DNA from: Phocoena phocoena
Taxonomy: Eukaryota > Chordata > Mammalia > Artiodactyla > Phocoenidae
Assembly: GCF_963924675.1 (NCBI RefSeq)
Contig: NC_089226.1
Coordinates: forward strand, 40,937,124 to 41,001,123
Reading direction: 5' to 3'
DNA: 64,000 nucleotides
The position numbers and the translations under genes are program-made. This document shows, piece after piece, positions 46,294 through 57,330 of the stretch; within the stretch, counting starts at the first letter, position 1, and each line of letters begins with the position of its first letter. A model generated the notes under the pieces. The model saw only the letters and a program-made list of their open reading frames with translations, searched no databases and was not told where the DNA came from.

Positions 46294-46565
46294 GAGCAGC
46301 CCTCCCATTATGTGCAGTTTCACCCTCTGAGGTTTCAGTTACCTGCGAACAGCCATGGTCTGAAAATGTTAAATGGAAAATTCCAGAAATAAACAATTCA
46401 TAAATTTTAAATTGCACGCCATCCTGAACAGCAGGATGAAATCTTGTGCTGTCCTCTGTCCCACCTGGGATGTGAATCACCTCTTTGCCCAGTGTATCCT
46501 GCCCTTAGTCACTTAATAGTTGTCTTGGTTTTCAGATCAATGGTCAAGGTATTTCATTACTTAAT

Positions 46566-46800
46566 AGTGGCCCCAAAGTACAGGAGTAGTGATGCTGGCA
46601 ATTCAGATATGCCAAAGAGAGGCTGTAAAGTGCTTCCTTTAAGTGAAAAGGTGAATGTTCTTGACTGAATAAGGAAAGAAAAACAATTATGTACTGAGGT
46701 TGCTAGGATCTACGGCAAAGACAAGTCTTCTATTTGTGAAATTGTGAAGAAGGAAAAAGAAATTCATGCTAGTTTTTCTTATCGCAACTCAGACCGCAAG
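46566..46800 (+). pseudogene. Tigger transposase N-terminal remnant
   Basis: The region corresponds to the pogo/CENP-B-type DNA-binding N-terminus: RSSDAGNSDMPKRGCKVLPL, then SEKVNVLD, a stop, and after it IYGKDKSSICEIVKKEKEIH. Start codon and continuity are lost and the catalytic DDE domain is absent, so it is dead. Confidence 0.85.
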
Positions 46801-46812
46801 AGTTATGGCCAG

Positions 46813-47023
46813 GGCTTCCCTGATGGCGCAATGGTTGAGAGTCCGCCTGCCGATGCAGGGGACACGGGTTCGTGCCCCAGTCCAGGAAGATGCCACATGC
46901 CACAGAGCGGCTGGGCCCGTGAGCCATGGCCGCTGAGCCTGTGCGTCCGGAGCCTGTGCTCCGCAACGGGAGAGGCCACAACAGTGAGAGGCCCGCGTGC
47001 CGCAAAAATAAATAAATAAATAA
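46813..47023 (+). mobile_element. CHR-type SINE, short form, inside Tigger
   Basis: The GGCTTCCCTGATGGCGCAAT head, GGTTCGTGCCCC box and GGAGCCTGTGCTCCGCAACG body end in an AAATAAATAAATAAA tail. The target-site duplication AGTTATGGCCAG is perfect at 46801-46812 and 47024-47035. Confidence 0.96.
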
Positions 47024-47099
47024 AGTTATGGCCAGAGCGTGTGATAAGTGCTTAGTTAAGATGGAAATGGAAAAGTCATTAAATTTGTACAATAAGATA

Positions 47100-47120
47100 T
47101 TGAGAGAGAGAGAGAGAGGG
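47100..47120. repeat. Short (GA)n run
   Basis: A GAGAGAGAGAGAGAG stretch at the internal-deletion junction of the Tigger/MER2 element. Confidence 0.9.
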
Positions 47121-47582
47121 AGACCACGTTCACATAAGTTTTATTATAATATACTGTTATAATTGTTCTATTTATTATTAATTATTGTTAATCTCTTTCT
47201 GTGCCTAATTTATAAATTAAACTTTATCATAGGTATGTAAGTATAGGGAAAAACATACTATATATAGGGTTTGGTACTATCTGCAGTTTCATGCATCCAC
47301 AAGGGCTCTTGGAATGTATCCCTTGTGGCTAAGGGGAGACTATTGTATCTCATTCCATTTTGAATTTTAAATGCTGGATTAAAAATAACCTTCCTAGGCA
47401 TAAAAGAGCAATCACACATAACAAATATTCAGTAAGTCAAAATCTAAGGAAACTTAAAACAGGGAGAACTTCAAGTCACTTTTGCCCTGATTACTTTTAT
47501 TGGTCCAGAAGAAACAAAACTTTATAAATGAGTCTCGGTTCTGATAGCCTTGCATTCCAATGGGGATCAAATTCCATGTCTC

Positions 47583-49368
47583 CTACCCGAGGAGTTTCAC
47601 TAGGTCCCATTTGTTTATTTTTGTTTTTATTTCCATTTCTCTAGGAGGTGGGTCAAAAAGGATATTGCTGTGATTTATGTCATAGAGTGTTCTTCCTATG
47701 TTTTCCTCTAATAGTTTGATAGTGTCTGGCCTTACATTTACGTCTTTAATCCATTTTGAGTTTATTTTTGTGCATGGTGTTAGGGAGTGTTCTAATTTCA
47801 TTCTTTTACATGTAGCTGTCCAGTTTTCTCAGCACCACTTATTGAAGATGCTGTCTTTTCTCCATTGTATATTATTGCCTCCTTTGTCATAGATTAGGTG
47901 ACCATAAGTGTGTGGGTTTATCTCTGGGCTTTCTATCCTGTTCCATTGATCTATATTTCTGTTTTTGTGACAGTACCACACTGTCTTGGTTACTGTAGCT
48001 TTGTAGTATATTTTGAAGTCGGAGAGTCTGATTCCTCCAGCTCCATTTTTTTCCCTCAAGATTGCTTTGGCTATTTTGGGTCTTTTTTGTCTCCATACAG
48101 ATTTTAAGATTTTTTGTTCTAGTTCTGTAAAAAATGCCATTGGTAATTTGATAGCGATTGCACTGAATCTGTAGATTGCTTTGGGTAGTATATGCATTTT
48201 CATAATATTGATTCTTCCAATCCAAGAACATGGTATATTTCTCCATCTGTCAGTATCATCTTTAGTTTCTTTCATCAGTGTCTTATAGTTTTCTGAGTAC
48301 AGGTCTTTTATCTCCTTAGGCAGGTTTATTCCTAGGTATTTTATTCTTTTTGTTGCAATGGTAAATGGGAGTGTTTCCTTAATTTCTCTTTCAGATTTTT
48401 CATCATTAGTGTAGAGGAATGCAAGAGATTTCTGTGCATTAATTTTGCATCCTGCTACTTTACAAAATTCACTGATTAGCTCTAGTAGTTTTCAGGTTGC
48501 ATCTTTAGGATTCTCTATGTATAGTATCATGTCATCTGCAAACAGTGACAGTTTTACTTCTTCTTTTCCAATTTGGATTCCTTTTATTTCTTTTTCTTCT
48601 CTGATTTCCATGGCTAGGACTTCCAAAACTATGTTGTCTTATTCCTGAACTTAGAGGAAATGCTTTCAGTTTTTCACTATTGAGAATAATGTTTGCTGTG
48701 GGTTTGTCATATATGGCCTTTATTATATTGAGGTAAATTCCCTCTATGCCCACTTTCTGGAGAGTTTTTATCATAAATGGGTGTTGAATTTTGTCAAAAG
48801 CTTTTTCAGCATCTATTGAGATGATCATATGGTTTTTATTTATTCAGTTTGTTAATATGGTGGATTGCATTCGTTGATTTGCATATATTGAAGAATCCTT
48901 GATGCAAGGATCCTTGATGCAAGTGCTCACTGGGATAAACCCCACTTGATCATGGTGTATGATCCTTTTAATGTGCTGTTGGATTCTGTTTGCTAGTATT
49001 TTGTTGAGGATTTTTGCATCTATGTTCATCAGTGATATTGGTCTGTAATTTTCTTTTTTTGTAGTATCCTTGTCTGGTTTTGGTATCAAGGTGATGGTGG
49101 CCTCATAGAATGAGTTTGGGAGTGTTCCACTTTCTGCAATTTTTTGAAAGAGTTTGAGAAGGATAGGTGTTAGCTCTTCTCTAAATGTTTGATAGAATTC
49201 ACCTGTGAAGCCATCTGGTTGTGGACTTTTGTTTGTTGTATGATTTTTAATCACAGTTTCAATTTCATTACTTGTGATTGGTCTTTTCATATATTCTATT
49301 TCTTCCTGGTTCAGTTTTGGAAGTTTGTACTTTTCTAAGAATTTGTCCATTTCTTCAAGGTTGTCCAT
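47583..49368 (-). pseudogene. L1-C ORF2 remnant (RT and connecting region)
   Basis: Open pieces are 48844-49368 ([19 protein letters not shown]), 48532-48828 ([19 protein letters not shown]), 47829-48275 ([17 protein letters not shown] region) and 47583-47801. The FADD region near 48540 is present but outside an intact frame. It is non-functional. Confidence 0.88.
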
Positions 49369-49825
49369 TTTATTGGCATATAGTTGCTCGTAGTAGTCTC
49401 TTATGATCCTTTGTATTTCTGTGGTGTCATTTGTAACTTCTCCTTTTTCTTTTCTATTATTTTTTTTTAATTTGAGTCCTCTCCCTTTCTTTCTTGATAA
49501 GTCTGGCTAAAGGTTTATCAATTTTGTTTATCTTCTCAAAGAACAAGTTTTTAGTTTTATTGATCTTTGTTATTTTTTTTCTATTTCATTTATTTCTGCT
49601 CTGATCTTTATGATTTCTTTCCTTCTATTGATACTAACTTTGGGTTTTGTTTGTTCTTCTTTCTCTAGTTGCTGTAGATGTAAGGTTAGGTTGTTTATTT
49701 GAGATTTTTCTTGTTTCTTGTGGTAGGATTGTATTGCTATAAACTTTCTTCTTAGAATTGCTTTTCCTTCATCCCATAGGCTTTGGGTCATCGTGTTTTC
49801 ATTGCCATTTGTTTCTAGGTGGAAA
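47590..49825 (-). mobile_element. L1-C: antisense ORF2 fragment lacking both ends
   Basis: On the minus strand the sequence covers ORF2 from a point equivalent to about 15060 of L1-A to about 17290, and stops there. The last part of ORF2, the 3' UTR and any A-tail are missing, as are ORF1 and the 5' UTR. It is more diverged from L1-A than L1-B and L1-D are. Small indels break the frame, including a 15-bp duplication near 48894-48923. Confidence 0.9.
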
Positions 49826-49829
49826 TTCT

Positions 49830-50640
49830 GTATCTTGATTGAGGTGGTGGTAACATAGGTATATACATTTGCAAAACTCAGTAAACTATTCTTTATATGG
49901 TGTACATTGTTATCCATAAATTATGCCACAATTCATATGATATAACAAATTTAAAAATAAGCACAGATGTAAAACTACAAGGAAAAGAAAGAAAATGATT
50001 ATCTCAGTGATTTCCTCCATCTAGAGGAACATATGGGGGGGAACTTCTAGAGTCCTGGCAATGTTCTATTCTTGACCTGAGTTGTGGCTATCTCAGTTTC
50101 ACTTCATAGTTTTTTTTTGTTAAACTGTAAACATATGTTTCATGTACTTTGTGTGTATGTAAGTATGTGTATGTATATATTTCACAGTAAAACAAAAAAT
50201 GAAACATAACTAATTTCATAAAAGCAGTGTTTTCCTCTTTTGCACTCATGGAGTGGAAAATCATGAGGCAATCCTCATTACCATTCACAGTTAGGGAAGG
50301 GGTACAGTGAACAGAACATGTTACAGTGATCACGTTGGTGGAAGGACCTAAGCTTATTTATTTAAAACAATTTATGGCAAATGCCTTGTTTCAAAGAATA
50401 TTTTAGTTGCATATAATTTCCCTCTGATGTAAGTATGGGATTTGGTCCCTGCTTCAGCACCGAGCACAGAGAAATTTCTCTAGATTTTGAGATGGAGACT
50501 CAAGTTAAGAGAGCTTTAACACCCTTGTAAAGTAAACTAGATTCTTTGGATTATGTTTGGACTCTGAAATGTATACTTTTCAGATAAGTGTTTTTTGTTC
50601 ATGCTTTTGGTTTTTATTATTACCATGTTTATATTCCCAG
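49830..50640. other. Old L1 3'-end trace, then unassigned DNA
   Basis: 49845-49960 (GAGGTGGTGGTAACATAGGT, then TATACATTTGCAAAACTCA) resembles a sense old L1 3' end. The rest, to 50640, is unassigned. Confidence 0.4.
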
Positions 50641-50679
50641 TAAATTGCCATATTTTTTCATGGAAATGAGTTGATGATT

Positions 50680-51115
50680 TTATCAGCCAGGATAAGTTAG
50701 ATTATGCCATGGTAATAAAAAATGGCAAAATCTCAGAGGATTAATAGAATACATGTTAAGTGCTCAGTCATACCAAGTTTCCTTTTGGTCTGGGTGGTTC
50801 AGCACACAGGGGTTCTCTATGTGGTGCAAGGTCAGGATGCTGGGTTGCTTCAATCTCATGGTACCTCCATGTCAAAAGGCACTTCCAGGACCACCAGTGC
50901 AGGGTGGAGGGGCAGGGGGAAAGGAGAGCTGCACAGTCAAGCACTGGCAATGAATTCCGCAAGCAAGTGATGCATGCCATGCATTTCACTGGCTAAAGCA
51001 AATCACATGTTTATTATGTTCTGGGGAGGGTTGGGGGGTGGGCAGGGAAGCATAATTCTCCTACGTGGTCAGGAGAGGAGAACCGATGTGATATAATGTC
51101 CGCCTCCATTACATA
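50680..51115 (-). mobile_element. Old LTR-like repeat, antisense (tentative)
   Basis: The GGATAAGTTAGATTATGCCA start and AATCTCAGAGGATTAATAGA resemble reversed MaLR-type LTR text. The overlapping short open frames have no domain signal. Low confidence. Confidence 0.35.
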
Positions 51116-51249
51116 GCAGAATTAGGCCAAATTAATGTTATATTTTGTAAAGACGAATTGAGTCCCACTCAAATGGCAAGCATAATGATGATGATAATAT
51201 CTTACTTTTGTTTAATACTTTGGAAGTTATGAAGCATTTTCTCAACATA

Positions 51250-51570
51250 TGTTTCATTCATTTATTCAGCAGAGTTTAAAGCAATGGTTATGGGCCAGGC
51301 ACTATGCTAGGTACAGAACATGTGAATAAGACAGAGGCTCTGCCCTTCTGCATGATAATCATGTGGTAATTGCAATATCAAAGCTTGGATGGGTACAATG
51401 ATGGCCAGAAGGAGAGTGCTCTGTATCATCAGGGAAAGAAAGAGGAGGACTTCTTACATGAAGTGATACTTACTTAAGTCTGGGTTTCAAAGATAAGTAG
51501 AAATTTATCAAGCAGAAGGGATGGGGAGATGGGAAAAACAATATAGTGAGAAAAGCAAGTACAAAGGCAT
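51250..51570 (-). mobile_element. L2 LINE fragment, antisense
   Basis: TTCATTCATTTATTCAGCAG, GCCAGGCACTATGCTAGGTA, and a later AAGCAAGTACAAAGGCATAG follow the L2 antisense order. Confidence 0.7.
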
Positions 51571-51599
51571 AGAGAATCATCTTTCATGTTCTCCCAAAC

Positions 51600-51760
51600 C
51601 TCCAGGAATTCGGTACTTGCCACTCGCAATTGTATAGGTAAGGAAACTAAGGTACAAAGGAGGAAATGATTTTTCTCAGCTCACAAACTTACTACAACGG
51701 AGACTAGAACTGAAGTCTTTTAATCCTATGTTCTAAACACACATCATTAGCATCTAAACA
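51600..51760 (-). mobile_element. MIR, antisense
   Basis: TAGGTAAGGAAACTAAGGTA, CACAAACTTACTACAACGG and AGAACTGAAGTCTTTTAATC read as reversed MIR. Confidence 0.6.
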
Positions 51761-51943
51761 AAAAACACATTTTAAAGTAATGAACATATATAATTCACTC
51801 AACATATCTTATCTATAATTAATGGCTGGCATAAAATCAATATTCAGTAAAGGATGGTAAAATGTTAAAGCTCTAGATGACCCTGCCTACTATGCACAAG
51901 GTATTTTTGCTCCATATGGGCAAAAATTGCATCTCTCTCATTT

Positions 51944-52245
51944 TCTTTTTAAATTGAGGTATAATTGACATATAACATTATATTATTTTCAGGTGTACCA
52001 TGTTATGATTCAAGATGTGTGTATATTGTGGAATGATCAACACAATAAGTCTAGTTAACATTCATCATCACACAGTTACAAAATTTTTTTTTCTTGTGAT
52101 GAGAACTTTTAAAGTTTACTCTTTTAGCCACTTTCAAATATGCAACACAATATTATTAACTATAGTCACCATGCTGTATATTACATCCCCCTGACCTTTA
52201 TTTCATACCTGGAAATCTGTACCTCTCATGTCCCTTTTTTTATAA
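51944..52245 (-). mobile_element. L1 3' UTR fragment, antisense
   Basis: TTTAAATTGAGGTATAATTG, TTTTCAGGTGTACCATG, ATGCTGTATATTACATCCCC and a CTGGAAATCTGTACCTCTCA block are antisense L1 3' UTR. Confidence 0.85.
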
Positions 52246-52302
52246 TCATATCTGTGGTTTCAAGTACAGTATCTGATACCTTTTAGGTTCTGTATAAGCA
52301 TT

Positions 52303-52352
52303 TATGAAAGGAAGGAAGGAAGGAAAGAAGGAAGGAGGAAGGGAGGAAAGAA
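52303..52352. repeat. (GGAA)n microsatellite
   Basis: Simple GGAA/GAAA run. Confidence 0.95.
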
Positions 52353-53395
52353 TCTCTAAGTCCTTACTTTTAAACTAATGGGAAAAGTTTCCTTAATCTA
52401 TTTGATCACTAAAATAATCCCTTAATTCGCATTCATAGACCTTCCAGTCCACTATATGTTTTTGTGTGAGACAGTTCATTTTTCACTATGACGTACAGTA
52501 GATAGGACACAGAAGCATGGGTCACAGGGAAAAAGCCCAATGCAGTGCTTTGAACATGGTAGCTATTCCCTAAGCATTCGTTGAATGGCTGAATGGCAAA
52601 GTCAGGTCGGTCATTATTCATCTGAAACAACTCATCTGTGTGGTTTAAACCTTCAGAGACTAGAGATTTAGTGCACATTGGCGATTACTTCAAACACTGG
52701 AGATTAATGAGGCATGAGATATTACTTCGGACCTCAGTGATCTCAGGAGTTTAGTAAACACTGCAAGCTCTCCAGTCAGTATTGAAAGGTCTGATGGGGC
52801 CACAGCAGGCCTTATTTATAGAAACTCTGGTTCTGTACCAGTGATGGGTCTGCCCTTTTTCCTGTGAGAGAAGATTCAAAAGACTGTCTAGGGTGATTGC
52901 ATGTCAGTACTTATCTCAATGGCATATCAAAATGCCCCAGGCAGTCACCTTCAGGACTAACCATCTTCCTGTGGCTATTCAGACAGCCTTGTAGCTGAAA
53001 ACACAGAAGCTAAAGGCCACCTATCAGTCAGCAATGAGTTTTAACAACTTACTATGCACCAAAGAGTACATCAGTCAGTCATTGGAATGGATACTAGAGA
53101 AACAAACATAAGGAGTATTCTTTGCTCTTAAGAAGGATGCAAACCAAATGGGGCAGTATAAGAGGATAATGAAAGAAGTCTTGGATCAAGTGTCAAATAA
53201 TCGGCCAATAGCTCTACAAGAAAGGAGAGGCCACAGGGTACCAGGAGCACCTAGGAAGACTTAATGAAGGGAACAAGACTTGAGGTTGCTTAGTTTTGGA
53301 CACTCACTCCTGCCTTCGGACTCCTGTGATCCAGGCACACAGTATTTCACCCCATGTGAAATACATATATTTCCTGCGACATATATGAAATTATA
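52353..53395. other. Mostly unassigned; possible L2 traces
   Basis: 52540-52600 (GCTATTCCCTAAGCATTCGT, then TGAATGGCTGAATGG) may be a sense L2 end. The remainder shows no gene. Confidence 0.35.
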
Positions 53396-53399
53396 GGTG

Positions 53400-53695
53400 T
53401 CATGAAGTTATTCATGGGCTGCTCACTCTGCCTAGAATATTTTTCCTCCACTTTCCAGCCTGGCTGAAGCCCTCTTCAAGGTCCAGTTTAAAGATGGCTT
53501 CCTTTCCCAGGGCACTCCCCACCTCCTTCGGCACCCGGGCAAAAGTTAATCACTTCCTCCTTAGCGCTCCGACAGCCCTTTGTACGCGTCTCAGATGCAG
53601 CACTAACCACGCTGCACTGGAATGAATTGTTCATGTGTTTGCTTCCCCACTTCATGCTGCCTGGCAAGGCATGAGCCCTCATTAAATACTGCTCC
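53400..53695 (+). mobile_element. L2 LINE fragment, sense
   Basis: CACTCTGCCTAGAATATTTT, CTTCAAGGTCCAGTTTAAAG, CAGGGCACTCCCCACCTCCT and a CAGCCCTTTGTACGCG segment match the L2 3' region order. Confidence 0.6.
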
Positions 53696-54540
53696 TATGG
53701 GTGGATGGATAAATTAACTGCAGGAGAGCTTTCAAATGAGAGACCAGTGGGAGATCTGGTAAGATGGGTTCAGACTTTGAAGGACCTTTTAAAGACAAGG
53801 CAAAGGGACGGGGGGGAAGGAAGGAAGGAAGAAAGGAAGTAAAAGATATGCTTAAGTAGGTTAAAGGGAAAAGACTGGAGCTGGATTATTTTTTTAGATG
53901 ACCTAGAAAATAAAAGCCCTCCATGATCCCACTTCTCAGTGTTATCTACTATGAACATTATTTGTGTCTCCCCAGCAGTTTTTCTATGCATAGAAATACA
54001 TTGGCAAATTTCCCTACAGTTTACATTACCACTATTCATGTAGGAGAGTGTCCAAAAATCCAGCCAGGCAACAAATATTTATCGTGTGCTTATGAATTAC
54101 TATATAATTGTAGACAAACCAAACATTATCCCTGCCTTCCATGGATTTTACAGTATAGTGGATAAAACAGCACCTAAAAAATTATATATTGTTAAGTAGA
54201 TGATTAAAATGTGCAAAGGCTCATCTCCACCATTGCTTTGGATGTTTTCAGCAGAAGCATGATATGATGAAAGCAGTACTTAGAATGATTAAGTTGCCAG
54301 CAGAATAAATTGAAAAGGATAAATGTTATGGGGAGCTGGGCATGGGTGATGGCAATGAGAATAGAGAAAAAAAGTGAACCCAAGAAATACTTTAAAGCAA
54401 AATTTCTTAATCTGTGGACGATTTGGGGCTACAAGGATAACTATAGAATTCTGAACCCTCAAGTTTAGACTTTATGTATAGTTTATCTATGTATTTTTCT
54501 ATGGACAGTAAGTTTTATAGGTTTCATTAACCTCTCTGTA
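53696..54540. other. GGAA microsatellite and unassigned DNA with an L2-like trace
   Basis: A GGAA-rich run lies at 53808-53850. 54050-54180 (GGCAACAAATATTTATCGTG, CCAAACATTATCCCTGCCTT) looks like antisense L2. The rest is unassigned. Confidence 0.4.
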
Positions 54541-54542
54541 GG

Positions 54543-54715
54543 GCAATATAGCATAGTGTTTTAAGATGACTGACACTGGAGTTAGAAAACCTAGATTCAA
54601 ACATTATATCACTTACTAGCTTTGAAACCTTAGTAGTTACTTAACCTTCTAGAGATAACAAAGCAACAAAAGACCAATGATGTAAAGTACCTATAACCCA
54701 ACTGTTTTTATTCTA
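54543..54715 (+). mobile_element. MIR, sense
   Basis: ATAGCATAGTGTTTTAAGAT, ACCTAGATTCAAACATTAT and ATCACTTACTAGCTTTGAAA follow MIR order. Confidence 0.65.
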
Positions 54716-54767
54716 CAGGGTCCATTATCCAAAAGATAAAAATCAATACTTTAAATAAAGAATGGAT

Positions 54768-54942
54768 GGGAATTCCCTGGAGGTCTGGTGGTTAGGACTC
54801 TGAGTTTCCAGTGCTGGGGGCCTGGGTTCAATTCTTAGTCAGGGAACTAAGGTCTCGCAAGCCATGTGCCACGGCCAAAAAAATAAAATAAAATAACATA
54901 AATAAAAATAAATAAATAATAAGAAAGAATAGACAAGGCTTG
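54768..54942 (+). mobile_element. tRNA-derived cetartiodactyl SINE, sense
   Basis: GGGAATTCCCTGGAGGTCTG, GGCCTGGGTTCAATTCTTAG and a CACGGCCAAAAAAATAAAAT tail. Its head and tail resemble the SINE at 23.5 kb. Target-site duplication is only weakly visible (AAAGAAT on both sides). Confidence 0.85.
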
Positions 54943-55392
54943 ATGTCAGACTGGTAACGAGGGAGGAGAGAGGAGAAGGAGTAGAAGAAAAGGGATTCTG
55001 GCAGAGGAGGTAAAATGGATTAAGATTTACCATAGGAGCATGAAGGACTCCCAGAACAGTCCACCTGTAGTGCACAGTTTTCAGAATGCAAGGAGGGGCC
55101 AGATAATAGACTTGCTTTCTCAGGTTTAGAGAGTTTGGATCACTTTGCTGATTATCAAAAATGTTGACTCATTTTCACTGAATACTAAAAGCAGATGTGG
55201 CAGAGTGGGGAAGGGAGGAGGGAGGAGAAGAAAGCTGAATGGGAGAATGGGGGTGGACAAGAAGACTTCCAAGGTCCTTCAAATTCTGAACATCTATGAG
55301 TAGACACTACTGACATTGCAACTGATGAAATCGTTATACTTGACTGGGAGTTGGGGAGGGATTTCAAGACTTTGTTTACAAATAATAATGTT

Positions 55393-55602
55393 GGGCTTCC
55401 CTGGTGGCACAGTGGTTGAGAGTCCGCCTGCCGATGCAGGGGACACAGGTTCGTGCCCCGGTCCGGGAAGATCCAACATGCCACGGAGTGGCTGGGCCCG
55501 TGAGCCATGGCCGCTGAGCCTGCGCATCCGGAGCCTGTGCTCCGCAGTGGGAGAGGCTGCAACAGTGAGAGGCCCGCGTACCGCAAAAAAAAAAAAAAAA
55601 AA
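55393..55602 (+). mobile_element. CHR-type SINE, short form, with pure A-tail
   Basis: GGGCTTCCCTGGTGGCACAG, GGTTCGTGCCCCGGTCCGGG and GGAGCCTGTGCTCCGCAGTG lead to an 18-A tail at 55585-55602. The flanks share GTTTACA, but a full duplication is not clean. Confidence 0.95.
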
Positions 55603-56142
55603 GTTTACATTATTGTTATAATGTAATATAGTACATTACACTATAATAATAATGTCTCTGTCTCAACAGAGACACTCTGACAAGATTCAAAGTTGTCAAA
55701 GATCATACAACTTAAACATGTGTATCTCATTGCCAGACCACACCATCTATAGTATACTGTCAGTTAATGTATTTATCTTACTATATTTTCTCCTTTTCCT
55801 TGTATAATTTTGAGACTAAACTATAGAAATGCTATAAACTGACCATTAAATTATTTTTGTAATACTTCCTTCATTAATACTTGTGTATATCTTTCAATTG
55901 TCTTAGAAATAATAGAGTTGTATTGCATTGTTTTGTGTTTTATAATCTTCTTTTGACTTAAAAATATTTTTTAATGCACAAAAAGTAGAAGTGACCTGGG
56001 CCTCTCTTGTTGTCTAAGTGATCCTTAAGATCTGTTAAGCCGCTGTGATAAAAGTGGCACCTCAGGCTAGGAGAGCACAACATTTTTAAAGAACTCTGGA
56101 GAATTTCTGCTCTAGCTGTACCTTGAACGTTGTAAAAAAATA
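55603..56142. other. Unassigned DNA with a small palindromic stretch
   Basis: 55605-55655 is AT-rich and partly self-complementary. GTCTCTG (55654-55660) and CAGAGAC (55667-55673) form a 7-bp hairpin stem. No gene seen. Confidence 0.4.
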
Positions 56143-56270
56143 GAAGAAAGAAAGAAAGGAAGGAAAGAAGGAAGGAAGGGAAGAAGGAAGGAAGGAAGGG
56201 AGAAAGGAAGAAAGAAAGAGGGAAGGAGGGAGGGAGGAAGGAAGGGAGGAAGAAAGAAAGAAGGAAAGAA
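56143..56270. repeat. GAAA/GGAA polypurine microsatellite
   Basis: About 130 bp of nearly pure purine immediately left of L1-D. The T-rich complement gives Ser/Phe/Leu-rich spurious frames. Confidence 0.95.
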
Positions 56271-56282
56271 AAAAGGAGAGAA
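56271..56282 (+). repeat. Target-site duplication of L1-D, left copy
   Basis: AAAAGGAGAGAA, repeated at 63474-63485. It lies in purine-rich DNA, so some of the match could be chance. Confidence 0.75.
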
Positions 56283-56559
56283 AGCAGGGTACCTTCAAGA
56301 TGGTGGAAAAGTAAGACATGGAGATCATCCTCCTCCCCACAGATACATGAGAAATACATCTACACGTGGAACAACTTCTACAGAACACCTACTGAATGCT
56401 GGCAGAAGACCTCAGACCTCCCAAAAGGCAAGAAACTCCCCACGTACCTGGGTAGGGCAAAAGAAAAAAGAATAAACAGAGACAAAAGAATAGGGATGGG
56501 ACCTGCACCAGTGGGAGGGAGCCGTGAAGGAGGAAACATTTCCACACACTAGGAAGTCC

Positions 56560-57330
56560 ATTCGTGGGCAGAGACGGTGGGTGGCGGAGGGGGGAAGCTT
56601 CGGAGCCACGGAGGAGAGCACAGCAACAGGGGTGCGGAGGGCACAGCGGGGAGATTCCCGCACAGAGGATCGGTGCCGACCGGCACTCACCAGCCGGAGG
56701 CTTGTCCGCTCACCTGCCGGGACGGGCAGGGGCTGGGAGCTGAGGCTTGGGCTTCCGAGGTCGGATCCCAGGGAGGGGACTGGGGTTGGCGGCGTGAACA
56801 CAGCCTGAAGGGGTTAGTGCACCACGGCTAGCCGGGAGGGAGTCCGGGAAAAAGTCTGGAGCTGCCGAAGACGCAAGAGACTCCTTCTTCCCTCTTTGTT
56901 TCCTGGTGCCGGAGGAGAGGGGATTAAGAGCGCAGCGTAAAGGAGCTCCAGAGACGGGCGCGAGCCACAGCTATCAGGGCAGACCCCAGAGACGGGCATG
57001 GGATGCTAAGGCTGCTGCTGCCGCCACCAAGAAGCCTGTGTGTGAGCACAGGTCACTATCCACACCTCCCCTCCTGGGAGCCTGTGCAGCCCACCACTGC
57101 CACGGTCCCGGGATCCAGGGACAACTTCCCCGGGAGAACGCACAGCGCAGCTCAGGCTGGTGCAACGTCATGCTGGCCTCTGCCGCCGCAGGCCCGCCCC
57201 GCACGCAGTGCCCCTCCTTCCCCGCCCCCTCCCCTGGCCTGAGTGCGCCAGAGCCCCCGAATCAGCAGCTCCTTTAACCCTGTCCTGTCTGAGCAAAGAA
57301 CAGACGCCCTCCAGCGACCTACACGCAGAG
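56560..57330 (+). promoter_or_regulatory. L1-D 5' UTR GC-rich promoter region, partly decayed
   Basis: It corresponds to the L1-A promoter but with many CG dinucleotides changed to TG or CA (e.g. AGCCACAGCT where L1-A has AGCCGCGGCT). Overlapping frames on both strands are compositional. Confidence 0.65.

Larger units (their letters stand above)
46294..47345 (+). mobile_element. Tigger/MER2-type DNA transposon, internally deleted
   Basis: The 5' part has AACAGCCATGGTCTGAAAAT and GGAAAATTCCAGAAATAAAC, followed by the transposase start region. The 3' part (TTTATAAATTAAACTTTATC and GGGTTTGGTACTATCTGCAG) ends in GGGGAGACTATTG, the usual imperfect inverted terminus. TA dinucleotides flank it at 46292-46293 and 47346-47347, the target preference of this Tc1/mariner-pogo group. 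Most of the transposase is deleted, and a SINE sits inside. Confidence 0.9.
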
